Assembly (NCBI GenBank): GCA_003220685.1
Contig: QHTE01000057.1
Location: 1 to 64,000 of the forward strand
Direction of reading: 5' to 3'
DNA length: 64,000 bases
Source of the DNA: Candidatus Rokuibacteriota bacterium
GTDB taxonomy: Bacteria; Methylomirabilota; Methylomirabilia; Rokubacteriales; CSP1-6
The first letter of the stretch is position 1. Every line of letters begins with the position of its first letter. The notes beneath the pieces are model-generated. The model was not told the DNA's origin. It worked only from the letters and a program-made list of their open reading frames with translations, and did not search any database. A program made the position numbers and the translations under genes. Positions 33,248 through 41,060 of the stretch are shown here, one piece after another.

Positions 33248-34162
33248 CTACGACACCTCCAGGGGACGGGCCACCATGATGCCGCTGTGCGTCCGCACGC
33301 TCGCCACGTAGGTGGCCACGTCCTGGTCGAGAACGACCGCGTTCCGCGTGGTCGACGCGTGCAGAAGCCGGGGGACGCCGGCCTGGTCCCGGTAGCACAC
33401 GCCGGAGTGCGCGCAGTCGAGGCCCTCGAGCGTGGTGGTGACGCCGACGATGTCGCCGGTCGTCAGGAGCCGCTGGCCGGCCGCGACCTTCTCCTTCGGC
33501 AGATAGTAGGTCGTGCGTGCGTTGATCTCCGCCTCGCGCAGCGCGATCTTCGCGAGCTGGTCCGGGCTCGCCTTGAGCTGTCGATAGGCGCCGGGATGAG
33601 TGGTCATGAAGCTGACGCGCCGGGTGAAGCGCTCGGCGCCGGGGAGCTCTTGGGTGATGAGGCGGGCGACGCCCTTGGTCTGGTTGTCGGCAAACCAGTC
33701 GCTCAGGTAGTGCAGCCGGGAGGCATAGTCGGTCGGCTGGCCGCCGCGATACCGGAGAAACGCGACCTCCGCCAGCAGCGCGTCGGGGGTCCGCTCGCCG
33801 CGCCGGAGCATCCGCGCGAAGGCGAGCGCCAGCTCGAAGAACGTGACGCAGTCCAGCCCCCGAAAATCGACCGAGCACACCTCGCGGTCGTCGTAGAGCT
33901 CGAGGGTCGAGGCCACGTACGGTGTCCGGCGAAGCGCCATGCCGACGGCGCCGATCCGCTCGCCGATCGGCAGCTCGCTCCACCGGCGCTCGCGCGCCTG
34001 GGTCACCAGTCGGTCGAAGACGTCTTGCCCCTCGAAGACCTTCGGGTCCGGGCTGCCGGCCGACGCGCGCCCGGGGCGCAGAACGGCCGGCAGCCCGGCG
34101 CTCGCGAGGGCTTTGCCCGCGAGGGCGAGGAACGCGCGTCGGTTCGGCCCCGGCTCATCCAT
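33248..34162 (-). CDS. DUF1460 (NlpC/P60-like amidase) exported protein
   Basis: 304 residues. Tat-like signal (NRRAFLALAGKALASAGLPAV). Residues ~45-300 match DUF1460, N-acetylmuramoyl-L-alanine-amidase-like enzymes of the NlpC/P60 fold: RTPYVASTLELYDDREVCSVDFRGLDCVTFFE holds the candidate nucleophile Cys (LDCVTF), split here over two strands, and LDCAHSGVCYRD holds the likely catalytic His. Envelope peptidoglycan turnover is the probable role. Followed 22 bp on by the GH3 gene's end region in the same direction, suggesting a shared cell-wall recycling unit. Confidence 0.85.
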   Translation of the reverse strand: MDEPGPNRRAFLALAGKALASAGLPAVLRPGRASAGSPDPKVFEGQDVFDRLVTQARERRWSELPIGERIGAVGMALRRTPYVASTLELYDDREVCSVDFRGLDCVTFFELALAFARMLRRGERTPDALLAEVAFLRYRGGQPTDYASRLHYLSDWFADNQTKGVARLITQELPGAERFTRRVSFMTTHPGAYRQLKASPDQLAKIALREAEINARTTYYLPKEKVAAGQRLLTTGDIVGVTTTLEGLDCAHSGVCYRDQAGVPRLLHASTTRNAVVLDQDVATYVASVRTHSGIMVARPLEVS

Positions 34163-34184
34163 CGCTTCCCTCAGGATCGCACGC

Positions 34185-35240
34185 TCAGCCCCGCTCGGCC
34201 GAGCGCCGCGCCACCTCGTCGGCGAGGGCTCGATGCTCCGCGCAGCCGATCACCGAGAGGTCGGGACGCGGCCCGGCGGCGGTGACGAGTGCCAGAACCG
34301 CCCGCCGGCGGCGGCGAGCCGGGGCCGGGTCGAGGGCGCCGAGCTCGAGGTCGCGCTCGATCGCCGCGACGGCTGCGTCCCGCGCTTCGGCGCTCCGACA
34401 GATCAGCGCGAGGTCGCCGCCCGCTCCGAGAAACCGCCGCGCCGCGGCGGCGACGCCCCAGGTGTCGGCGACCGCCGACATCTCGAGGTCGTCGCTCAGG
34501 ACGAGGCCGTCGAAGCCGAGACGCCGTCGCAGCAAGCCGGAGACGATCGCGGGTGAGAGCGACCCGGGCAGCTCCGCGTCGAGCGCGCGGTAGCGCACGT
34601 GCGCGACCAGGACGGCCGGGCAGCCGGCGGCGAGGGCCGCGCGGAACGGCACGAGCTCGCCGCGCTCGAGTTCGCCGAGGGTCGCCGAGGTGTCGGGCAA
34701 GGCGTGATGCGAGTCGACGGCGGTGAGCCCGTGCCCGGGAAAGTGCTTCGCGACCGGCACCAGCCCAGTGGAGAGCATCGCCTCGACGCACGCCACGCCG
34801 AGCGCGGCGACCGCGTCCGGCGCCGATCCGAACGCGCGGTCGCCGATCACCGTGTTGCCCGGATCGAGCAGGCAATCGAGCACCGGCGAGAGGCCGGAAT
34901 CGAATCCGGCGGCGCGCAGCTCGCGCCCCATCGCGCTCGCCACCGCCGCCGCGAGCCGAGGCTCGCCGGCGCGGCCGACCGCGGCTGCGGGTGGAAATCG
35001 GGTGAACGGCGGGGGCAAGCGATGCACGCGTCCGCCTTCGTGGTCGACCAGCACGAGGACGTCGGGGTCGAGCCGCCGCGCGTGGGCCGTGAGCGAGAGG
35101 ACCGCGTCGAGGCTCGGGCAATTGCGGGTGAAGAGGACGACGCCACCCAGCCCGGACCGCTCCGCCAGCGCGACGAGCGCGTCCGGGATCCTCGTGCCGT
35201 CGAAGCCGGCGGCCAGGAGCTGGCCGGCGCCGCGCGTCAC
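34185..35240 (-). CDS. Glycoside hydrolase family 3, beta-N-acetylhexosaminidase (NagZ-like)
   Basis: 351 residues, NagZ size. Motifs: LVDHEGGRVHRLPPPFTRFP, PVLDCLLDPGNTVIGDRAFG, KHFPGHGLTAVDSHHALP with the His-Asp dyad, and FDGLVLSDDLEMSAV with the nucleophile Asp. Removes N-acetylglucosamine from muropeptides in recycling. GTG start at 35240 overlaps the stop of the upstream hybrid kinase (GTGA); the much longer frame upstream is a shadow of the kinase. Next gene downstream is the DUF1460 cell-wall protein, which supports the assignment. Confidence 0.9.
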   Translation of the reverse strand: MTRGAGQLLAAGFDGTRIPDALVALAERSGLGGVVLFTRNCPSLDAVLSLTAHARRLDPDVLVLVDHEGGRVHRLPPPFTRFPPAAAVGRAGEPRLAAAVASAMGRELRAAGFDSGLSPVLDCLLDPGNTVIGDRAFGSAPDAVAALGVACVEAMLSTGLVPVAKHFPGHGLTAVDSHHALPDTSATLGELERGELVPFRAALAAGCPAVLVAHVRYRALDAELPGSLSPAIVSGLLRRRLGFDGLVLSDDLEMSAVADTWGVAAAARRFLGAGGDLALICRSAEARDAAVAAIERDLELGALDPAPARRRRRAVLALVTAAGPRPDLSVIGCAEHRALADEVARRSAERG

Positions 35241-37390
35241 CCGGAGAGCGACCGGCCGGCGAGGTTCGCGACGATCACGCCGAGCTCTACCGGATCGACC
35301 GGCTTCGCGACGTGCATGCTGTAGCCGGCCGAGAGCGAGCGCACCCGATCCTCGGGCCGTCCGTAGGCGGTCAGCGCCACCGCCGGGATCTGGCCGCCTT
35401 GGGAGCCGGCCAGCTCGCGGATCTTGCGGATGAGCGAGTAGCCGTCCTCGCCGGGCATCTCGATGTCGGAAACGAGGACGTGCGGTTTCCAAGATTGGAC
35501 CGCCGCAAGCGCTTCCGGGGGCGACGAGCAGAGCATGGGCTCCGCGTCCGCGCGGCGCAGGATCGTCGCGATCAGATCCAGCGCGTCCGGATCGTCGTCG
35601 ACGACGAGGACGCGGAGCCCTCGCAGCGAGGGACCGTGATAGGCGGGCACCGGCTGTCGCGCAGTCGGGTGCGCGCGGTCGTCCCCCAAGGGGACCAGCG
35701 CGTCCACGAGCGGCAGCTTCACCCGGAAGGTCGCGCCCTTGCCCTCGCCCTCGCTCTCGGCGGCGACGGATCCTCCGTGCAGCTCGACCAGGTGGCGGAC
35801 GAGGGCGAGCCCGATGCCGAGACCGCTCTGGTTGCGCGTGCTCCCGCTCTCGCCCTGCTTGAAGCGGTCGAAGATGACCGGCAGCAGCTCGCTCCGGATG
35901 CCGGCGCCGCTGTCGCTGACCACGATCTCGAGATGCGAGCTGACGCGCTGGAGCGTCACCTGGATACGTCCGTCCCGCGGCGTGAACTTGACCGCGTTCA
36001 TCAGGAGATTCCAGACGACTTGCTGCAGGCGGTCCGGATCGCCGTTGATCGGTCCGGCGCTCGGGTCGAAGAGCGTCTGGAGCCTGAGCTCCTTGGCTTC
36101 GGCCGCCAGCCGCACCGCGTCGAGCGCCGCTTCGATCACGCGGTGGATCTCGACGGGCCTGATGTCGAGCCGCATCTTGCCGCTGATGATGCGGGACACG
36201 TCGAGCAGGTCGTCGATCAGCTGGAGCTGCGAGGCGCTGAGCGCGGCGCTCGACTCGGACAGGAGGGTCGCGCGGCGCTCGTCCGACTCGGCGCGCGCCC
36301 GGGCCGCTTGCTCGGCGGTGAGGAGCCGGGCCAGCTCGACCTCGGCGCGAAGCCGCGCGCCGATGTCGCGGGCGATCTTCGAGGCGCCGATGACGCGGCC
36401 GTCGGCATCGCGAATCGGCGACACCGTCAGCGCGATGTTGATCGGCGTCCCGTCCTTCCGGATACGCACCGTCTCCAGGTGCTCGATCGCTTCCCCGCGA
36501 CGCAGGCGGCTCAGCACCTCGTCCTCTTCCGTCTGACGGTCCGCGGGCACGATCATCCGGATGGATCGGCCGATCGCCTCTCGCGCAGTGAAGCCGAACA
36601 GGCGCTCGGCGGCCGGATTCCACGCGGTGATGATCCCGTCGAGGTCCTTGCCGACGATCGCTTCCTCGGACGAGCGCACGATGGCCGCGAGCCGCAGCGA
36701 GGCTTCCTGGGATTGCTTGCGCTCCGTGACGTCCTCGAGCAGGGCGGAGAAGCCTTCCGGAGTCGAGAATACGCGCGTCCTGAACCACCGTCCGACCGGC
36801 CGGTGGAAGGCCTCGAGCTCGACGGGCTCGCTCGCGGCCGACGCGCGCCGCAGCCGGGTCTCGGTCTCGGTCCCGGCGACGCCGGGGAACAGATCCCAGA
36901 GCGTCGTGCCGACGATCGATGCGGCGGGTTGCCGGAGCAGCTCCGCGGCGCGGCCGTTCATGTAGCGAACGCGCCAGCTCACGTCGAGCACGAGGAAGCC
37001 CTCGTCGAGGCTGTGGAGCAGACCTTCGAGACGGCGCCGGCCGCGGACCATCGATTCGCTGAGCGCGCTGATCAGCGCGCCGATCACGGCGAAGGAGACG
37101 AGCCCGACCGCGTCGGCGACGGTCGTGACCCGCAGGCTGTGGTACGGAGGCAGCCAGAGATAATTGGCGAGCGCCGCGCCGAGGACCGTCGTCACCATGC
37201 CCGGCCAGAATCCGCCCGCCCACGCGCCCAGCACGATGGCCGGGACGAACATCAGGAACGGAAGGTCGTCGACCCAGAGCCCTGACAGCGCGGCCCGGAG
37301 CCCCGCCGCCCCCAGCGCGGCGGCGACCGCGACGCCGTAGCGGACCGGCGCGGGCCAGTCCGGAGCTCGAACGTAGCCGGCTCTCGTCAT
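35237..37390 (-). CDS. Hybrid PAS sensor kinase lacking the HisKA H-box
   Basis: 717 residues. Membrane DUF4118-like region at ~15-110 (RAALSGLWVDDLPFLMFVPAIVLGAW split over helices), PAS1 (~120-230), PAS2 (~240-355, IVGKDLDGIITAWNPAAERLFGFT), then a short coiled linker that jumps from SESSAALSAS straight to QLQLIDDLLDVSRIISGK. The FL.MLSHELRTPL block with the phospho-acceptor His, which should lie between them, is absent. HATPase is intact (NLLMNAVKFTPRDG, VSDSGAGI, LGIGLALVRHLVELHGG) and a C-terminal receiver is normal (VLVVDDDPDALD, VLVSDIEMPGEDG, VAKPVD). Either an in-frame deletion or assembly loss. Start ATG 37390 chosen to begin before the membrane helices. Confidence 0.85.
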   Translation of the reverse strand: MTRAGYVRAPDWPAPVRYGVAVAAALGAAGLRAALSGLWVDDLPFLMFVPAIVLGAWAGGFWPGMVTTVLGAALANYLWLPPYHSLRVTTVADAVGLVSFAVIGALISALSESMVRGRRRLEGLLHSLDEGFLVLDVSWRVRYMNGRAAELLRQPAASIVGTTLWDLFPGVAGTETETRLRRASAASEPVELEAFHRPVGRWFRTRVFSTPEGFSALLEDVTERKQSQEASLRLAAIVRSSEEAIVGKDLDGIITAWNPAAERLFGFTAREAIGRSIRMIVPADRQTEEDEVLSRLRRGEAIEHLETVRIRKDGTPINIALTVSPIRDADGRVIGASKIARDIGARLRAEVELARLLTAEQAARARAESDERRATLLSESSAALSASQLQLIDDLLDVSRIISGKMRLDIRPVEIHRVIEAALDAVRLAAEAKELRLQTLFDPSAGPINGDPDRLQQVVWNLLMNAVKFTPRDGRIQVTLQRVSSHLEIVVSDSGAGIRSELLPVIFDRFKQGESGSTRNQSGLGIGLALVRHLVELHGGSVAAESEGEGKGATFRVKLPLVDALVPLGDDRAHPTARQPVPAYHGPSLRGLRVLVVDDDPDALDLIATILRRADAEPMLCSSPPEALAAVQSWKPHVLVSDIEMPGEDGYSLIRKIRELAGSQGGQIPAVALTAYGRPEDRVRSLSAGYSMHVAKPVDPVELGVIVANLAGRSLSG

Positions 37391-37506
37391 CACTCTCGGG
37401 GTCGGCACTTGAAGGAATACCACAGGAATAGGGCGTAGGGTAATTGAGCGGTCCCACGGGCGCCCGGTTCTGCGATAGTGTGTGCCTCGCCCCAAGGAGG
37501 CCCGGG

Positions 37507-38478
37507 ATGAAAGCGATCGTTTTCGCGCAAACAGGTGGCCCCGACGTGCTGGCCCTGGCCGACGTTCCCAAGCCCGAGCCGCGCGCCGGCTGGGTGCTGA
37601 TCAAGAACCACGCGATCGGCGTGAACTTCGCCGACACGCGCTTTCGCCAGGGCACGTACACCGTGAAGCCGAAGCCCCCCGACACGCCCGGCATGGAAGT
37701 CGCGGGCGTGGTCGAGGCGGTGGGCGACGGTGTGACCGATGTGCGGCCCGGCATGCGGGTGGCCGCGTTCACGAGCCGGGCGTACGCCGAGTACTGCGTG
37801 TCGCCCGCATTCATGGCGATCCCGCTGCCCGAGTCGGTGAGCTTCGTCGACGGCGCCGCGTTCCTGATCCAGGTGCTGACCGCCTATCACGCGCTCCACA
37901 CGATGGATACGACCGGTCCCGGCAAGAGCGTCCTCGTTCACGCCGCCGCCGGCGGCGTCGGCCTCGCGGCCGTTCAGCTCGCCAAGGCGGCCGGCGCCCG
38001 GGTGTTCGGCACGGTCTCGAGCGACGCCAAGGCGGGCCTCGCGAAGGAGGCCGGCGCCGACGCGGTCATCAACTACGCGAAGGACAAGTTCGCCGACGAG
38101 GTGCTGCGGCTGACCGGGGACCGCGGCGTCGACCTGATTCTCGACGCGGTCGGCAAGCCGACGTTCGAGGAGGGGCTCCGCTGTCTGGCGCCCTTCGGAC
38201 ACATCGTCACCTACGGACGCGCGGGCGGCGCACCCGATCCCCTGACCATCTCGGCGCTCTCTCCGAAGTCGCAGAAGGTGAGCGCGTTCTCGCTACCGAC
38301 CCTGACGAGGGGCTTCCCCGACAAGACCCGGGAGAGCGCCGAGCGATGCTTCGCGCTGATGCGCGAGGGCCGCCTCAAGCTCCACATCAGCAAGACGTAC
38401 CCCCTGGCCCAGGCGGCCGAGGCACATCGCCATCTCGAGTCGCGGGAATCGACGGGCAAGCTGATCCTGCTCCCCTGA
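37507..38478 (+). CDS. Zinc-free NADPH:quinone oxidoreductase (MDR family)
   Basis: 323 residues. MKAIVFAQTGGPDVLALADVP start; GroES-like half, then Rossmann half with SVLVHAAAGGVGLAAVQLAKAAGA (AxxGGVG motif binds NADPH) and DAVINYAKDKFADEV. No zinc-ligand cysteines, as expected for QOR. ATG 37507 follows AAGGAGG. First gene of an operon with MmgE/PrpD (3-bp gap), SDR and a broken cyclase gene, so it may reduce an enone or quinone intermediate of a degradation path. Confidence 0.9.
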   Translation: MKAIVFAQTGGPDVLALADVPKPEPRAGWVLIKNHAIGVNFADTRFRQGTYTVKPKPPDTPGMEVAGVVEAVGDGVTDVRPGMRVAAFTSRAYAEYCVSPAFMAIPLPESVSFVDGAAFLIQVLTAYHALHTMDTTGPGKSVLVHAAAGGVGLAAVQLAKAAGARVFGTVSSDAKAGLAKEAGADAVINYAKDKFADEVLRLTGDRGVDLILDAVGKPTFEEGLRCLAPFGHIVTYGRAGGAPDPLTISALSPKSQKVSAFSLPTLTRGFPDKTRESAERCFALMREGRLKLHISKTYPLAQAAEAHRHLESRESTGKLILLP

Positions 38479-38481
38479 CCG

Positions 38482-39843
38482 ATGGACCGAACGACCGAGA
38501 CGTTCTCGCGCTACGCCACCTCGCTCCGCTACGGCGATCTGTCGCCGAGCGCGGTGAAGGAGGCCAAGCGTCACATCATCGACTCGCTCGGCTGCGCCAT
38601 GGGCGGCGCGACGAGCGAGCCGGCCGCCATCGCCCGCCGGCTCGCGCCGGCCTGGGCCGGCGCCCCGTCGGCCCGGCTCCTGGGCGACGGGCGCGCGACC
38701 ACGCCGGAAGCGGCGGCCTTCGCCAACACCGCGATGATCCGGTTCCTCGACGCCAACGACACGTACATCTCGCGCGGCTCCGGCCATCCGAGCGACATGC
38801 TCGGGGCGATCCTGGCGGCGGCGGAGCTCGCGGGCGCATCCGGCACCGATTTCTTGCTGGCGACCGTGCTCGGCTACGAGGTCTTCGGCGCCCTGGCGGA
38901 CCGCGTGTCGCTGCGCGAGCGCGGCTGGGATCAAGGGGTCTTCGTCGCGCCGGCGTCGGCGGCCGGCGCCGGACGGCTGCTCGGGCTCTCGGTGCGGGAG
39001 ATGGCCGACGCGATCGCGCTCGCGGTGACCGCGAACGTGGCGACGCGCCAGACGCGGGCCGGCGAGCTCGCGATGTGGAAGGGCTGCGCGACCGCGGCGG
39101 CCGCGAAGGCCGGGCTCTTCGCCGCCCAGCTCGCCAGCGGGGGAATGACGGGACCGACGGAGGCCTTCGAGGGCCGTCACGGGCTCTGCGAGCAGGTGAC
39201 GGGCCCGTTCGAGCTCGGCACGCTCGGCGGCGCCGGCCGACCCTTCGCGATCGTGCGCACGAACTTCAAGTTCTTCGCCGCCGAGTATCACGCGCAGGCG
39301 CCGCTGGCCGTGGTCCTCGCCCTCCGGAACAAGGTGCGCGCCGAGGAGATCGAGACGCTCGACGTGCAGATCTACGCGATGGCCCACAGCGAGATCGCGA
39401 GCGAGCCGGCCAAGTGGGATCCGCAGACGCGAGAGACGGCCGACCACAGTCTTCCCTACATGCTGGCCGTCGCGCTGGTGGACGGCCGCATCACGCCGGC
39501 CAGCTTCGAGCCCAAGCGCTATCTGGATCCGACCCTGCGTCCGCTCATGAATCGCATCCGCGTCGCCGAGAACCCGGAGCTCACGCGACGCTTCCCGGGC
39601 GAGCTGCCCTCGCAGATCGACGTGACCACCCGGTCAGGTCAGCGCTACACCGAGCGAGCCGAGTTCCCGAAAGGGCACGCGGAGAACCCGATGACCGACG
39701 CCGACGTCGAGGCGAAGTTCCGCGATCTCTCGGAGGACGTCCTCGGCCGGATCCCGGCGGCCGGCGCGCTGGAGGCGCTCTGGCGCCTGGACGAGGTGTC
39801 GCGGATCGGCGCGGTCGTCGATCTGTTCACATTCAAACGCTGA
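38482..39843 (+). CDS. MmgE/PrpD family protein
   Basis: 453 residues, a full-length member of the family containing 2-methylcitrate dehydratase and cis-aconitate decarboxylase. Seen: VKEAKRHIIDSLGCAMGGA, FANTAMIRFLDANDTYISRGSGHPSDMLGAILAAAE in parts, and LAMWKGCATAAAAKAGLFAAQLA. The D-N/A-D-T motif (DANDTY) and HPSD are diagnostic. prpB/prpC are absent nearby, so a role in the propionate cycle is not supported. Sits 3 bp after the quinone reductase. Confidence 0.9.
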   Translation: MDRTTETFSRYATSLRYGDLSPSAVKEAKRHIIDSLGCAMGGATSEPAAIARRLAPAWAGAPSARLLGDGRATTPEAAAFANTAMIRFLDANDTYISRGSGHPSDMLGAILAAAELAGASGTDFLLATVLGYEVFGALADRVSLRERGWDQGVFVAPASAAGAGRLLGLSVREMADAIALAVTANVATRQTRAGELAMWKGCATAAAAKAGLFAAQLASGGMTGPTEAFEGRHGLCEQVTGPFELGTLGGAGRPFAIVRTNFKFFAAEYHAQAPLAVVLALRNKVRAEEIETLDVQIYAMAHSEIASEPAKWDPQTRETADHSLPYMLAVALVDGRITPASFEPKRYLDPTLRPLMNRIRVAENPELTRRFPGELPSQIDVTTRSGQRYTERAEFPKGHAENPMTDADVEAKFRDLSEDVLGRIPAAGALEALWRLDEVSRIGAVVDLFTFKR

Positions 39844-39855
39844 CGAGGTGAGGCG

Positions 39856-40674
39856 ATGGATCTCGGACTGAACGGCAAACGTGCGCTCGTGACCGGCGGC
39901 AGCCTCGGCATCGGCAAGGCGATCGCGCTCGAGCTCGCCCGCGAGGGCGTCGACGTGGCGATCGTCGCCCGCACGAAGGACCGGCTCGAGGCCGCGGCGA
40001 GCGAGCTGGCGAGCCAGACGGGCCGCACGGTCGTCCCGCTGGTCGCCGACGTGACCAGCCGAGAGCAGGTCGATCGCGCGGTGGCCCAGGCCGCGGAGCG
40101 CCTCGGCGGCCTGCACATCCTGGTCAACAGCGGCTCGGCGCCCGGAGGCTCGGCGAGCGCGACCGGCCCGATCGAGACCGTCGTCGACGAGGACCTGCTG
40201 CAGGACTTCAACGTGAAGTACGTGGGCGCGCTGCGCTGCGCGCGCGCCGCCATCCCCTACCTGACGCAGCAGGGGTGGGGGCGGATCATCAACATCAGCG
40301 GCACCAACGCCCGCAACGCCGGCAACCTGAGCGGCGGCGCGCGCAACGGCTCGCTCGTGCACCTGACCAAGACCCTGGCCGTGCAGCTCGGGCGGTACGG
40401 CATCACCGTCAACTGCATCCATCCCGGGACGACGCGCACCGAGCGCACCCCGCGGCTCCTGGCGGCGCGCGCCGCCGAGCTCCGCATTCCTCTCGACGAG
40501 GTCGAGAAACGCGACTTCGCCTACGAGTCGCCACGAGGCAACTCCATCTGCCGGATGGTCGACGCCGCCGAGATCGCCTATCTCGCGGTCTTTCTCGCCT
40601 CGGACAGGGCGTGGGCGGTCAGCGGCGAGCTGGTCGTGGCGACCGGCGGCGCCGGCCGCGCGGTGTACTACTAG
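39856..40674 (+). CDS. SDR-family protein lacking the Tyr-Lys catalytic pair
   Basis: 272 residues. Rossmann fold with TGGSLGIG at 13-20 and HILVNSGSA (NNAG position). IINISGTNARNAG keeps the Ser region, but where SDRs have YxxxK this protein reads GGARNGSLVHLTKTLA: Gly replaces Tyr and Asn replaces Lys by alignment to the HLTK anchor. NAD(P) binding is likely; ordinary alcohol/ketone catalysis is doubtful unless other residues serve. Such R-N forms are known to me among atypical SDRs. AGGTGAGGC upstream of ATG 39856; 12 bp after MmgE/PrpD. Confidence 0.85.
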   Translation: MDLGLNGKRALVTGGSLGIGKAIALELAREGVDVAIVARTKDRLEAAASELASQTGRTVVPLVADVTSREQVDRAVAQAAERLGGLHILVNSGSAPGGSASATGPIETVVDEDLLQDFNVKYVGALRCARAAIPYLTQQGWGRIINISGTNARNAGNLSGGARNGSLVHLTKTLAVQLGRYGITVNCIHPGTTRTERTPRLLAARAAELRIPLDEVEKRDFAYESPRGNSICRMVDAAEIAYLAVFLASDRAWAVSGELVVATGGAGRAVYY

Positions 40675-40763
40675 ATGCCGGGCGCGCTGCAGGCCGTCGC
40701 GGGGCTGGGGCTCCGCCGGCCGCGGCGCGCCGGCTACTCAGGATCTCATCGAAAGGAGCGGCG

Positions 40764-41008
40764 ATGGCCGACTGGAAGCCGCCCACGCAGGATCGCGTCG
40801 AAGGGTACTTCAAGGAGCTATCCGGGCTTCGCGATGAGCACGCACCTGGCCATCCCGTTCCTCGGACTGGTGCTCGTGGACAACACGAATCCGGAGCGGC
40901 TGGCCCGGGCGTGCGCGGAGGAAGCGCTACGAGTTCCTCTTCACCGCCACGCCGATCCGGCTGGTCGGCTCGACGGGCGCTCCCGCGCACCCGCTCGCGA
41001 TCTTCTAG
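40764..41008 (+). pseudogene. Remnant of a cyclase-family (kynurenine-formamidase-like) gene
   Basis: Starts well: AAAGGAG site, ATG 40764, MADWKPPTQDRVEGYFKELS as in the N-terminus of cyclase-family proteins (PF04199). It then jumps to the family's C-terminal end in another frame, THLAIPFLGLVLVDNTNPER and LARACAEE, and after a further shift near 40925 to RYEFLFTATPIRLVGSTGAP with AHPLAIF-stop at 41006-41008. The whole catalytic middle (HxGTHxDxPxH motif) is missing and three frames are used. Last member of the quinone reductase/MmgE/SDR operon. Real decay or assembly loss. Confidence 0.7.
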
Positions 41009-41060
41009 ACGGCGACGCGTCGCGCGGCGAGGCCGCCACGCGCGATGCCGCAGACGCGCG

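Noticed and set aside
34185-37814. Single 1209-residue protein
   Set aside because: Only the C-terminal 351 residues are coding (GH3); the rest is an out-of-frame reading of the hybrid kinase.
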